The position numbers and the translations under genes are program-made. Of a stretch of 64,000 bases of DNA, positions 1-8,414 are shown piece after piece (within the stretch, counting starts at the first letter, position 1; each line of letters opens with the position of its first letter). The notes beneath the pieces were generated by a model. That model saw only the letters and a program-made list of their open reading frames with translations. It was not told where the DNA came from and ran no database searches. Source of the DNA: Cardinium endosymbiont cBtQ1 of Bemisia tabaci (GTDB lineage Bacteria > Bacteroidota > Bacteroidia > Cytophagales > Amoebophilaceae); NCBI RefSeq assembly GCF_000689375.1, contig NZ_CBQZ010000002.1, forward strand, positions 16,397 to 80,396, read 5' to 3'.

Positions 1-643
1 TTTCAAAAAGGCCAAATCCATACTTCGCATCAATAGCAAGCCCAAACGGGAATTCGTATCCAACACCACCATGCAGGGCAAATCTATAAGATGGGAGCTC
101 TCCTTCTTGATCCTTATTTACGGCTATATCCGTACCATTTTTTTTGCAGGTTGTTGTTATTGGCAAGTAAGGGGTAACACCTAAATTAATTTTTAAAATA
201 CCTGATTCCTCTTCACGACCCAATGGATAGATGTGTAGATGGAGCGGAACAGCAATACCATGGCTAGCCATCGCAATAGATGAAGTCGACCCACTAGCAT
301 TGGTCTTATCTTTATCATTTTCATCATTTGTACTTTTGTTTTCTTCTGTGGCCGTCTTGTCTTCCGTTAAGGTCCCTCCTAGTTTCATGTAGCCAAGTTC
401 TAACCCCATACCGATATAATCGTTAAATGCATATTCAGCATAGAGACCAACGTGACCAAAAACGGTATCAAAAAATTTACCACTTACTTTATTCCGATTA
501 ATCCTAGTACCTGGATCCGCCGTGGCAAAAGACAAACTTGGGCCAATTTTGGCGCCCCAGCTAAAAGGATCTACTTCTGCCTGAGCATTAAATGCAGCAC
601 AAGCGAAAAGGCCTGCCATTAAAGTTTTTTTTATGTTTTTCAT
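1..643 (-). CDS. Outer-membrane beta-barrel protein (C-terminus outside window)
   Basis: Reading the minus strand from ATG at 643 gives about 214 codons without a stop up to the window edge. The N-terminus (MKNIKKTLMAGLFACAAFNAQA) is a clear signal peptide with an AQA-type cleavage site. The mature part begins with a WGAKIGPSLSF strand and alternates aromatic strands with polar loops (VGLYAEYAFNDYIGMGLELGYMK), as in PorT/OmpW-like small barrels of Bacteroidota. An acidic Lys/Thr/Asn-rich loop near residues 98-118 looks surface exposed. No enzymatic motif is visible. The precise barrel family is inferred, and the C-terminus is not available. Confidence 0.7.
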   Translation of the reverse strand, partial: MKNIKKTLMAGLFACAAFNAQAEVDPFSWGAKIGPSLSFATADPGTRINRNKVSGKFFDTVFGHVGLYAEYAFNDYIGMGLELGYMKLGGTLTEDKTATEENKSTNDENDKDKTNASGSTSSIAMASHGIAVPLHLHIYPLGREEESGILKINLGVTPYLPITTTCKKNGTDIAVNKDQEGELPSYRFALHGGVGYEFPFGLAIDAKYGFGLFE

Positions 644-690
644 ATTAATATTAAAAATTGTGTGTGAATAACTTTTTACTATTATTGATT

Positions 691-723
691 CATGTATACA
701 TGAACTTTACTGCTCAGCAGTAA
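691..723. promoter_or_regulatory. Two adjacent palindromes upstream of the outer-membrane protein gene
   Basis: CATGTATACATG (691-702) is a perfect 12-base palindrome. TTACTGCT-C-AGCAGTAA (707-723) has 8-base arms around one central base. Both lie 48-80 bases upstream of the ATG at 643, where a promoter or operator would be. Function is inferred from position only. Confidence 0.3.
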
Positions 724-822
724 TTTGACGCTATTATAAGCTAATCTGGTTTCACTAATGACTTAATAGAAGCAATATTAAGGCTAATTCAAAAAAAAAC
801 CAAATAAATATACTAGATTCTT

Positions 823-1491
823 TTATTTTTCCTGAAACTGGCTTAAATAACAAGGGGTATAATGGGGAACACCTGCCCAAAGCTGTTGTTGAAACTTAGC
901 AAAAGCCAAGTAGCCTATTTGTATAGCAGAAGGGACTACCTGTTCTATAAAACGGATGTTTTTGTTTTCTATAAGGAATGTTTTGCATTTCAGTACACCA
1001 TCTCCAAAAAACAGTAAGGGTTGGTTGGGAAGTCCATCTCGGTATTCTTGGCTATCTAATAACGCTACATGGGGAGGACGTTTGATTTGACCAACTTGAT
1101 CCGTTATAAGGGTATAAATAGCTGTCCGCCTCGCGTCAATGGCAGGACATAGTAAGGTACCCGCATCAACAAATGGACGCATGCCATAGGCAATAGCTTC
1201 TAGCGTACAAACCGAAATAAGTGGCACATCTAATCCATAACAAAGACCTTTTCCCACTGCGCTACCAATCCGTAATCCCGTATAGGAACCAGGGCCAGCA
1301 GAAATGGCTATGGCCGCCAATGATTTTTTATCACAGTTGCTGTTGTTTAATAAAGCTTCTATAATTGGCATTAAGTATTCAGAATGGGAACGATCCATGC
1401 AAAGTGCAGTATGGGCTATAAGGGTACCACTATCATGTAATGAAACGGAACAGACCGCTGTGGCAGTCTCAATGCTTAAAATAAGGGACAT
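823..1491 (-). CDS. tsaB: tRNA threonylcarbamoyladenosine biosynthesis protein TsaB
   Basis: 222 residues, full length for TsaB. This inactive ASKHA-fold partner of TsaD is needed with TsaC/TsaE to make t6A at position 37 of ANN-decoding tRNAs in the cytoplasm. The diagnostic SAGPGSYTGLRIG motif is at residues 64-76, and the N-terminus LILSIETAT is the typical first strand. The gene ends 31 bases downstream of ppdK in the same direction, so co-transcription is possible. The C-terminus is short after the ASKHA fold, as usual for the family. No frame damage is seen. Confidence 0.93.
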   Translation of the reverse strand: MSLILSIETATAVCSVSLHDSGTLIAHTALCMDRSHSEYLMPIIEALLNNSNCDKKSLAAIAISAGPGSYTGLRIGSAVGKGLCYGLDVPLISVCTLEAIAYGMRPFVDAGTLLCPAIDARRTAIYTLITDQVGQIKRPPHVALLDSQEYRDGLPNQPLLFFGDGVLKCKTFLIENKNIRFIEQVVPSAIQIGYLAFAKFQQQLWAGVPHYTPCYLSQFQEK

Positions 1492-1522
1492 ATAGCAGTA
1501 TATTTTACTAATGATAACCGAT

Positions 1523-4165
1523 TCAAACCAAACTTGCCTTTGCGGCGGCTAACTTTGCAATAGGTACTCTATAGGGAGAAGTGGATACATAGTCTAACCC
1601 TATTGACTCAAAAAACTGGATAGAAGCTGGATCACCCCCATGTTCACCACAAATGCCTACTTTTAATGTTGGATTTGTCGATCTACCTTTCGTTACAGCC
1701 ATTTGAATCAATGTGCCAACACCTTCTTGATCAACGGTAACAAAAGGGTCTGCTTGCAACAGCCCCTTTTGTTGATAATCTTCTAAAAACTTTGCGCCAT
1801 CATCACGTGAAATACCAAATGTAGTTTGGGTTAAATCATTGGTGCCTACACTAAAAAAATCGACTAATGGTGCAATGGCTGCGGCTTGTAAGGCTGCTCT
1901 TGGTAATTCTATCATTACGCCAAGCTTATATACAATATGCGGTGCTATTTTTTGATGTACTTCTTCTATGATATTTTTAAGAAAAATTATTTCTTTGGCA
2001 TCAAAAACAAGGGGTAACATAATCTCTAATGCAACTTTCTCTACTTCTAATGCTGCCTCAAACAAGGCTTCAAGCTGCATCACATAAATTTCTGGAAAGG
2101 TTATGGCCAACCTAGCACCACGATGGCCTAACATTGGATTTACTTCAGAAAGCACCTCTATACGCTTTTCTACTTCAGAAAGGGGATAGTCTATTTGCAA
2201 GGCTAAGTCAGCGAGATCTTTTGGATGGCTGGGTAAAAACTCATGTAAAGGTGGATCTAACAATCTTATGGTAATGGGTAATCCATCTAGCATTTGAAAA
2301 AGAGCCTTAAAATCTCTTTTTTGCATGGGCATCAATTTTGTTAAAAAGTCGATACGGGATGTTTTAGAAGGGGTTAAGATCATTTTTCTAAATAGGCACA
2401 TGTTATCTGGATGAAAGAACATATGCTCTGTTCTACAAAGCCCTATACCTGCCATACCAAAAGATCGTGCTACGACTCCATCTTGAACAGTTTCTGCATT
2501 GGCTCTTACCTCCATTCTTTTGAGCTTATCTACCAGCTGCATGAAGGTTATAAACTCAGGGAAAGGCTTCTGTCTAATAGTGGCTACTTTACCTTTTATC
2601 ACTTGCCCGGTAGTACCATTAATGGTCAACCAACTACCCGCTGGGATTTTTGTCTGGCCAATAACCAGCCATTTATTTTGGCTATCTATAGTAATATCAT
2701 GCGCACCGCATACACAAGGTTTGCCCATACCTCTGGCTACTACAGCAGCATGTGCGGTCATGCCTCCTTTGGTGGTTAAAATGCCTGTTGCCATCGCCAT
2801 ACTACCTATATCATCAGGCGTAGTCTCGGGTCTAACCAATAACACGCTTTCTGTTTTTGCAATGGCTGCTACTTCTTCTGGTGAAAAGACAATTACACCA
2901 GAGGCAACACCTGGTGCAGCAGGAAGCCCTTGGGTTAATACTTCTATGGTTTGGTTGTCATCCAATGTAGGATGCAAGAGTCGCTCTATGTGGTTGTAAT
3001 CTATCCTTTTCAATACTTCTTTTGCATCAATCTTACCTTCTTGCATCATATCAATGGCTATTTTAACAGCAGCTTTGGCACTACGCTTACCATTTCTAGT
3101 CTGCAACAGCCATAGTTTACCCTGTTCAACGGTATATTCAATATCTTGCATCTCCCTAAAATGGTTTTCTAATTCAATCGCTAATTTACTAAGCTGACCA
3201 AAAATAAGGGGATATTTTTCTTCCAATGCATGGTCGGCTTTTTGAATGGATGGTATACCTTGTTTGGTGATGGGCAAAGGGGTCGTTAGACCTGAAACCA
3301 GTTCTTCACCTTGGGCATTTATTAAATATTCACCAAATAAACTTCGTTCTCCTGTAGATGGATTTCTAGTAAATAAGACACCGGTTAAACTATCTGTACC
3401 TCTATTGCCAAATACCATAGACTGAATGGTAACGGCTGTACCATCTTGATCATCTATATGGTTTAACTTTCTATAGGTAACTGCTCTTGCGCCATTCCAA
3501 GATGCAAAAATGGCCGCTATAGTCTTTCTAAGCTGTTCAAAGACATCTTGTGGATAGGTAGTACCTGTATGGGTCCAAATTATTTTTTTATAGCTATCAA
3601 TAACTGTATGCAATGCGTTAAGACTTAATCCTTCCTGATGAGGAAGATTGTCTTGTTGTTTTATGCCATCTAATACAGCTGTAAATAGATGGTGGGGGAT
3701 GCCCATAATGATATGTCCATACATTTCTATAAAACGACGATAGCTATCATAGGCAAATCTAAAATCTTGGGTAGCATGACCTAATAGTTGGACCGTTTCA
3801 TCGTTTAGACCAAGGTTAAGCAATGTATCCATCATACCTGGCATAGAGGTTTTAGCGCCAGAACGTAGGGCCAACAACAATGGGAAAGGCCCCCCTCCAA
3901 AATGCTTGCCTGTTTCTTTTTCAAGTAGTTGGATCTCAGCTACCACTTGATCCCAAATGGGTTGGGCAACCGTTTGTCCCTTTGCATAATAGTCCCTACA
4001 ACCATGGGTTATAATGGTAAAACCTGGCGGAATCGGAAAGCCCAAAGAGGACATTTGTGCCAGGCCATAGCCTTTATTGCCCAATATAGCTGGATGACCA
4101 TTAGAATAATCTGTATCGTAACCAAAACGATATACCCATTGTTCGATTTGCTTTTTATGCAACAT
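1523..4165 (-). CDS. ppdK: Pyruvate, phosphate dikinase
   Basis: 880 residues, full length. PPDK interconverts PEP + AMP + PPi and pyruvate + ATP + Pi in the cytosol and can replace or complement pyruvate kinase. The order of parts is complete: an N-terminal ATP-grasp domain (early block GNKGYGLAQM), the phospho-histidine swivelling domain with GGMTAHAAVVARGMGKPC near residue 460 carrying the catalytic His, and a C-terminal TIM barrel with IELPRAA and the GICGEHGGDP block (Cys at about 839). The start ATG at 4165 gives the usual MLHKKQ-IEQWVYRFG opening. With pgk and ppa in the same window it fits an energy metabolism in which pyrophosphate matters. Confidence 0.96.
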   Translation of the reverse strand: MLHKKQIEQWVYRFGYDTDYSNGHPAILGNKGYGLAQMSSLGFPIPPGFTIITHGCRDYYAKGQTVAQPIWDQVVAEIQLLEKETGKHFGGGPFPLLLALRSGAKTSMPGMMDTLLNLGLNDETVQLLGHATQDFRFAYDSYRRFIEMYGHIIMGIPHHLFTAVLDGIKQQDNLPHQEGLSLNALHTVIDSYKKIIWTHTGTTYPQDVFEQLRKTIAAIFASWNGARAVTYRKLNHIDDQDGTAVTIQSMVFGNRGTDSLTGVLFTRNPSTGERSLFGEYLINAQGEELVSGLTTPLPITKQGIPSIQKADHALEEKYPLIFGQLSKLAIELENHFREMQDIEYTVEQGKLWLLQTRNGKRSAKAAVKIAIDMMQEGKIDAKEVLKRIDYNHIERLLHPTLDDNQTIEVLTQGLPAAPGVASGVIVFSPEEVAAIAKTESVLLVRPETTPDDIGSMAMATGILTTKGGMTAHAAVVARGMGKPCVCGAHDITIDSQNKWLVIGQTKIPAGSWLTINGTTGQVIKGKVATIRQKPFPEFITFMQLVDKLKRMEVRANAETVQDGVVARSFGMAGIGLCRTEHMFFHPDNMCLFRKMILTPSKTSRIDFLTKLMPMQKRDFKALFQMLDGLPITIRLLDPPLHEFLPSHPKDLADLALQIDYPLSEVEKRIEVLSEVNPMLGHRGARLAITFPEIYVMQLEALFEAALEVEKVALEIMLPLVFDAKEIIFLKNIIEEVHQKIAPHIVYKLGVMIELPRAALQAAAIAPLVDFFSVGTNDLTQTTFGISRDDGAKFLEDYQQKGLLQADPFVTVDQEGVGTLIQMAVTKGRSTNPTLKVGICGEHGGDPASIQFFESIGLDYVSTSPYRVPIAKLAAAKASLV

Positions 4166-4241
4166 GCTATATTAGTATTTTATAGAATAGATTAGATGCT
4201 AGGTACTTCCATATATAATGGCAGCCTAACCAATTATTTGT

Positions 4242-5936
4242 TTACCCGATTGGGTCAGTAGAGCTGTTGTGTAATTTTCTTCTTTGTGCTTCAATAACCG
4301 TATCCTCAATTTTTTCAAATAACAATACAGGCGATGCTACTGGATTTCCTGATTTAACAAGATGGGCTACATGGACATCGTCCCAACCTGTTTCTTGTAC
4401 TCCCAGCATATGAGCAATTTTTTCACTGGTTGTAGGTAAAAAAGGTTTAATCAGCAGGCTTAAGGTAGCAATAAGCTGCAACGCGACATGCAATACAGGG
4501 GCGGCTTCCTCTGGGTTACATTTTACCAAATGCCAGGGTCTCCTATCCGTTAGATATTTATTACCTAATGTAGCATAACCCATGCATAATTGGAGTGCTT
4601 CTTTAAACTTAAACTGCTCTATAGCTTTACCTACTACTGTAAAAGAAGCTGTTAATGTAGCCAATAGCGCCTGGTCTGCCTCATTAAGGGCAATACCAGG
4701 TGGTACCAATCCGCCAAAATATTGGTGTACCAAACTTAAGGTTCTATGTACCAAATTACCGAGGTTGGCTACCAGTTCACGATTGTTTTTATCTTGAAAA
4801 TCTTGCCAAGTAAAGTCGCTATCTTTGTTTTCTGGCGCAATGGAACAGAGTACATAACGCAATACATCTGCTTTACCCGGAAAAGCTTCCAAATAATCAT
4901 GGAGCCAAACCGCATGGTTGCGGGAAGTAGAAATTTTTTCTCCCTCTAGATTTAAAAATTCATTGGCTGCCACCTGTTGCGGCAAAATAAACTGGCCATG
5001 GGCTTTGAGCATAACAGGAAAAATAATACAATGGAATACAATATTATCCTTTCCAAGGAAATGGACCAGCTTTGTATCGGGATCTTTCCAAAAAGGCTCC
5101 CAGTCGACCTGTTGTGCTTCAGCCCAAGCCTTGGTTGCGCTAATATACCCAATCGGCGCATCGAACCAAACATAAAGCACCTTTCCTATGGCTTCAGGAA
5201 GTGGAACAGGGATGCCCCAAGCTAAATCACGGGTGACAGCACGGGGCTTTAACCCTTGGTCTAGCCAGCCTTTACATTGACCATATACATTGGTTTTAAA
5301 GTCTTTATGTTCTTCTAAAATCCACTTTTTAAGCCAATTTTCATACTTATGTAGGGGTAGATACCAATGTTTGGTTGATTTTAAAATAGGCTTTGCACCA
5401 CTAATCGCAGAGATAGGATCCACCAGCTCTTCTGGACTAAGTATGCTGCCACATACTTCACATTGATCTCCATAAGCACCTGAATGATTGCACTTTGGAC
5501 AGTTGCCTTTAACATAGCGGTCAGATAGAAATTGCTTACAAACAGGATCGTAATATTGTTCCGTTTCATGGACTTCGAATATGCCTTTTTGGTGCAATGC
5601 TTTAAAAAAGTCAGATGCTATTGTACAATGAGCAGGCGAGGAAGTTCTTGCAAAAATATCAAAACTAATATGCAACCCCTGCAGTGCTGTTTTAATGAGC
5701 ATATGGTACTTGTCGACTATCTTTTGGGGGGTAGTTCCCTCTTGCTGAGCACGAATCACTACAGGTACCCCATGTTCATCAGAACCAGTGATAAAGACTA
5801 CCGTAGCTTTTTTTTGCCTTAAATAACGGACGTAAATATCAGCAGGAAGATAGGCACCTGCCACATGACCTAAGTGAATGGGGCCGTTTGCATAGGGCAA
5901 TGCAGCGGTAACCGTATATCTTTTTGGATGAGCCAT
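4242..5936 (-). CDS. metG: Methionyl-tRNA synthetase
   Basis: Class I aminoacyl-tRNA synthetase charging tRNA-Met. The HIGH-type motif is in PYANGPIHLGHV (residues 15-26), and the KMSKS loop appears as EGEKISTS near residue 333. A zinc knuckle with four Cys (CPKC and CEVC, about residues 145-161) lies in the connective peptide, so this is the two-knuckle-position, long type. At 564 residues the protein stops after the anticodon-binding helices and lacks the C-terminal OB-fold (EMAPII-like) tRNA-binding domain that makes many Bacteroidota MetG about 680 residues long. No domain remnant is seen downstream, since the next gene begins after 76 bases. Catalytic function should be intact. Confidence 0.96.
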   Translation of the reverse strand: MAHPKRYTVTAALPYANGPIHLGHVAGAYLPADIYVRYLRQKKATVVFITGSDEHGVPVVIRAQQEGTTPQKIVDKYHMLIKTALQGLHISFDIFARTSSPAHCTIASDFFKALHQKGIFEVHETEQYYDPVCKQFLSDRYVKGNCPKCNHSGAYGDQCEVCGSILSPEELVDPISAISGAKPILKSTKHWYLPLHKYENWLKKWILEEHKDFKTNVYGQCKGWLDQGLKPRAVTRDLAWGIPVPLPEAIGKVLYVWFDAPIGYISATKAWAEAQQVDWEPFWKDPDTKLVHFLGKDNIVFHCIIFPVMLKAHGQFILPQQVAANEFLNLEGEKISTSRNHAVWLHDYLEAFPGKADVLRYVLCSIAPENKDSDFTWQDFQDKNNRELVANLGNLVHRTLSLVHQYFGGLVPPGIALNEADQALLATLTASFTVVGKAIEQFKFKEALQLCMGYATLGNKYLTDRRPWHLVKCNPEEAAPVLHVALQLIATLSLLIKPFLPTTSEKIAHMLGVQETGWDDVHVAHLVKSGNPVASPVLLFEKIEDTVIEAQRRKLHNSSTDPIG

Positions 5937-6485
5937 TTAAATATATAGATAATTTTTACTATTAATTTTGTAAACATTACAATGATAAGGGCTATTGCCA
6001 AAAGCAAATATATTAAGAGTTTCTTGTTTTTTATCCTACATCTATACGGCTGATTTATTAAATGATAGCATTGTATCTTGGTACTAAGATTAAAAGTAAA
6101 GCCATTTCAATTTTCTATTGCAAGGGCTTTAGCCTAAAATCCCAATCTTTATTTTACAAGCTTTTTATACAAAAAAACTTAAAAAGTTAGTCATTAACCA
6201 ATACCAAATTGGTTATTTTTATACTGATTAACAAATAAATATATAATCCCTCAGAGACAAATAAAATGGGGATAAATTTGTTAGCTACATCACATCGAAA
6301 ACCAATTATAACTTTTTAAGTTACTGATTTACAATAAGTATAATTTCAAATGGAGGTTAGATTAGATTTTTTACTTTTATTGGTTAAATTAATGGAAATT
6401 GTAGCGTGTGGTAAACAGATATTTCTCATTTGGCCTATTGCCTCCAGCATGTATGACAGGGGTGGCATGTAAAATCTAATTATCT
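5937..6485. other. Intergenic region between divergent metG and lpxB
   Basis: About 550 very AT-rich bases without a supported gene. The middle (6143-6258) is a decayed IS end, listed separately. The rest should hold the promoters of metG and lpxB, but no convincing Bacteroidota promoter pair could be fixed by eye. Confidence 0.6.
6143..6258 (-). repeat. Degenerate terminal region of the two-ORF IS found at 18371 and 53868
   Basis: Read on the minus strand, this stretch aligns base by base with the left end of the IS copies at 18371 and 53868, including the shared blocks CAAGCTTTTTATACAAAA (6157 onward) and CTGATTAACAAATAA (6225 onward), with scattered substitutions and a small gap. The terminal GGCCCTGAAAT is reduced to a CCCTCAGAGAC-like form. 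No transposase remains. It marks an old insertion upstream of lpxB. Confidence 0.7.
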
Positions 6486-7631
6486 ATGCGTTATTATGTT
6501 ATTGCAGGCGAGCACTCCGGGGATATGCATGGAGCTGATTTGATTAGACAGATTAAATTAATAGATCACCATGCTGATTTCTGGTCTTGTGGAGGGGAGG
6601 CTATGTCTAAAGCGATGGGTAAGCCTTGTAGCGTAGATGGTTCAAAAATCGCCTACATGGGGATAGATTTTTTAAAAAAGTGGTATACCTTATGGCAGTT
6701 GCTAAAGTTTTGCAAAAAAAGTCTAAAGCACTACCAGCCAGCTGTCGTTGTTTTAATTGACTACAGTGGTTTCAATATGCGGCTTGCTGCATTTGCTAAA
6801 AAAAATGGATTTTTAGTACACTACTATATACCGCCTAAAATCTGGGCACATGGTCCAAAAAGAATTACAAAAATCAAGTGGAATGTAGACCAAGTGTGGT
6901 CCATTTTACCTTTTGAAGTAGCCTATTACCAGGGAAAAGGCTATCATACGATTGATTATGTCGGTAATCCATTGGTTCAAAAAGTTGGTGATCATCGCAT
7001 CAATCCCTCTTTTATTGCAGACAATCGCCTCGACCATCGGCCGATTATAGCACTATTTCCTGGTAGTAGATTGGATGAAATTCAACGTTTATTGCCTCTA
7101 ATGGTTGCCCAGGCTGCTTATTTTAAAGGCTATCAGTTTGTAGTAGCTGGATTAAGTGTGGTTCCAAGCAGTTTGTATCAAGCGCTATGCCCGCCTACGG
7201 TTCAAGTCATTTATGACCAAACCTATGACTTAATGGCCGTTGCAAAGGTGGCGATCATTGCTGCTGGAACAGCTAGTTTAGAAGCTGCTTTATTTAATCT
7301 GGCACAAATAGTCGTCTACAAATTGCATCCATTAGCCTACTTTTTTTACAAAAGCATCATCACGGTAGAACATATCTCTTTGGTCAACCTTTTGATGAAC
7401 CAGCCCATTGTTCCAGAGCTGATTCAATATCAGCTAACAGATAAAAAACTTCATGTAACTTTAACCAACCTTTTATCGGGCAATGGTAAAGCCAAACAAC
7501 AAGCGGCTTATCCAACGATTCGCCGATTACTAGGGCCACAGCATGCGGCTGCAACAGTCGCAAGGCACATCCTAGTCCAAATCAAACAGCACCTTCAAAA
7601 TCAGAAAAATGATGGAAAAAAAACCAGGTAG
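6486..7631 (+). CDS. lpxB: Lipid-A-disaccharide synthase
   Basis: 381 residues, the usual length. LpxB is a GT-B glycosyltransferase (family GT19) that condenses UDP-diacylglucosamine with lipid X to form the lipid A disaccharide at the inner membrane. The start MRYYVIAGEHSGDMHGA is the family signature, followed by FWSCGGEAMSKA and MGIDFLKKW. The C-terminal half carries LFPGSRLDEIQRLLPLM and AAGTASLEAALF, the nucleotide-sugar binding blocks. Its presence implies at least the late cytoplasmic lipid A pathway. The gene overlaps ruvX by 23 bases, so the pair is probably co-transcribed. Confidence 0.95.
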   Translation: MRYYVIAGEHSGDMHGADLIRQIKLIDHHADFWSCGGEAMSKAMGKPCSVDGSKIAYMGIDFLKKWYTLWQLLKFCKKSLKHYQPAVVVLIDYSGFNMRLAAFAKKNGFLVHYYIPPKIWAHGPKRITKIKWNVDQVWSILPFEVAYYQGKGYHTIDYVGNPLVQKVGDHRINPSFIADNRLDHRPIIALFPGSRLDEIQRLLPLMVAQAAYFKGYQFVVAGLSVVPSSLYQALCPPTVQVIYDQTYDLMAVAKVAIIAAGTASLEAALFNLAQIVVYKLHPLAYFFYKSIITVEHISLVNLLMNQPIVPELIQYQLTDKKLHVTLTNLLSGNGKAKQQAAYPTIRRLLGPQHAAATVARHILVQIKQHLQNQKNDGKKTR

Positions 7632-8043
7632 GGTTATGGCTATAGATTATGGACTCAAGCGGGTCGGTATTGCTGTAACGGATCCCCTACAAATAATCGC
7701 GACTCCTTTAAAGACAATTGATGCGCCTGTTTTATGGCTTTTTTTGAAAGATTATCTCCAACAAGAAAAGGTGGTCACCTTTGTGATAGGTATGCCCAAA
7801 CATTTGAACGGGAAACCTTCTAAAATGGGTAGGATCGTAGCGCACATCGGCACGCAATTAAAAAAAAACTTTCCAGGACAAGGTCTCTATTACCAAGATG
7901 AGCGATTTACTTCTAAGTTGGCTGCAGAGGGACTCTATCAAGCTGGTTACGCTAAAAAGGATAGAGCAGATAAAAGCAATATAGATAAGGTAAGTGCCAC
8001 ACTTATATTGCAATCTTTTTTAAATAGGCAAGCAGTTGTATAA
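7609..8043 (+). CDS. ruvX: Putative pre-16S rRNA nuclease / Holliday-junction resolvase-like YqgF
   Basis: 144 residues, RNase H-like fold of the YqgF/RuvX family, which trims 16S rRNA 5' ends and has been proposed to resolve recombination intermediates. The signature MAIDYGLKRVGIAVTDP lies at residues 10-26, with DERFTSKLA and the C-terminal acidic residue in KSNIDKVSATLIL, giving the expected metal-binding acids. The first ATG at 7609 overlaps lpxB. An alternative start is the ATG at 7636, directly before AIDYG; the upstream residues (MMEKKPGRV) may or may not be translated. Confidence 0.92.
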   Translation: MMEKKPGRVMAIDYGLKRVGIAVTDPLQIIATPLKTIDAPVLWLFLKDYLQQEKVVTFVIGMPKHLNGKPSKMGRIVAHIGTQLKKNFPGQGLYYQDERFTSKLAAEGLYQAGYAKKDRADKSNIDKVSATLILQSFLNRQAVV

Positions 8044-8414
8044 TGCTTTATGATACCCAATCTGTTTTTAACTGCTTTAAATATAGAAAGACCTTGAGAT
8101 AGAATAGAATCAGTCTATGCGGCCTCCCGTTTAGGCCATGCTACTAGAATTTTCTATCCATGTAGCGGTTTGTACTTTATAATAATATTATGTATAATAA
8201 AACTATAATACAACAAGAATATTTCAATACAAAGATCCAGCTTACTAATTATTAGGTTATTAGGTTATTAGGTTTAGTAGGTTTGTAGATTGGTTCAAGT
8301 TTGCTTGTTCCGTTATTTATTGCCGCTATCTAGCCATTATCTGGCCATTAGGATATTTTATTAGCAAGGCAGTAACGATCTAGATTGAATACCTTCAATA
8401 CTTAAAATTAGTTC
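8044..8414. other. Intergenic region upstream of the ankyrin gene
   Basis: 370 AT-rich bases with no supported gene. It contains three head-to-tail copies of attaggtt (8251-8274) and a small GGCCT/AGGCC hairpin near 8121-8137 without a T-run. It presumably includes the promoter for the ankyrin gene at 8415. Confidence 0.5.
8251..8274 (+). repeat. Short tandem repeat, 3 x attaggtt
   Basis: Three exact 8-base units in a row, followed by a degenerate fourth (tagtaggttt). No function is apparent. Confidence 0.8.

Noticed and set aside
2411..2999. Plus-strand ORFs of 122 and 166 residues within ppdK
   Set aside because: They overlie the conserved PPDK swivelling-domain codons on the other strand and have no family features.
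8121..8137. GGCCT...AGGCC hairpin as terminator of lpxB-ruvX
   Set aside because: Only five base pairs and no T-run after it.
8251..8274. Insect-telomere-like TTAGG units suggesting host contamination
   Set aside because: Only three imperfect units, with a period of 8 rather than 5, and in continuous bacterial context.
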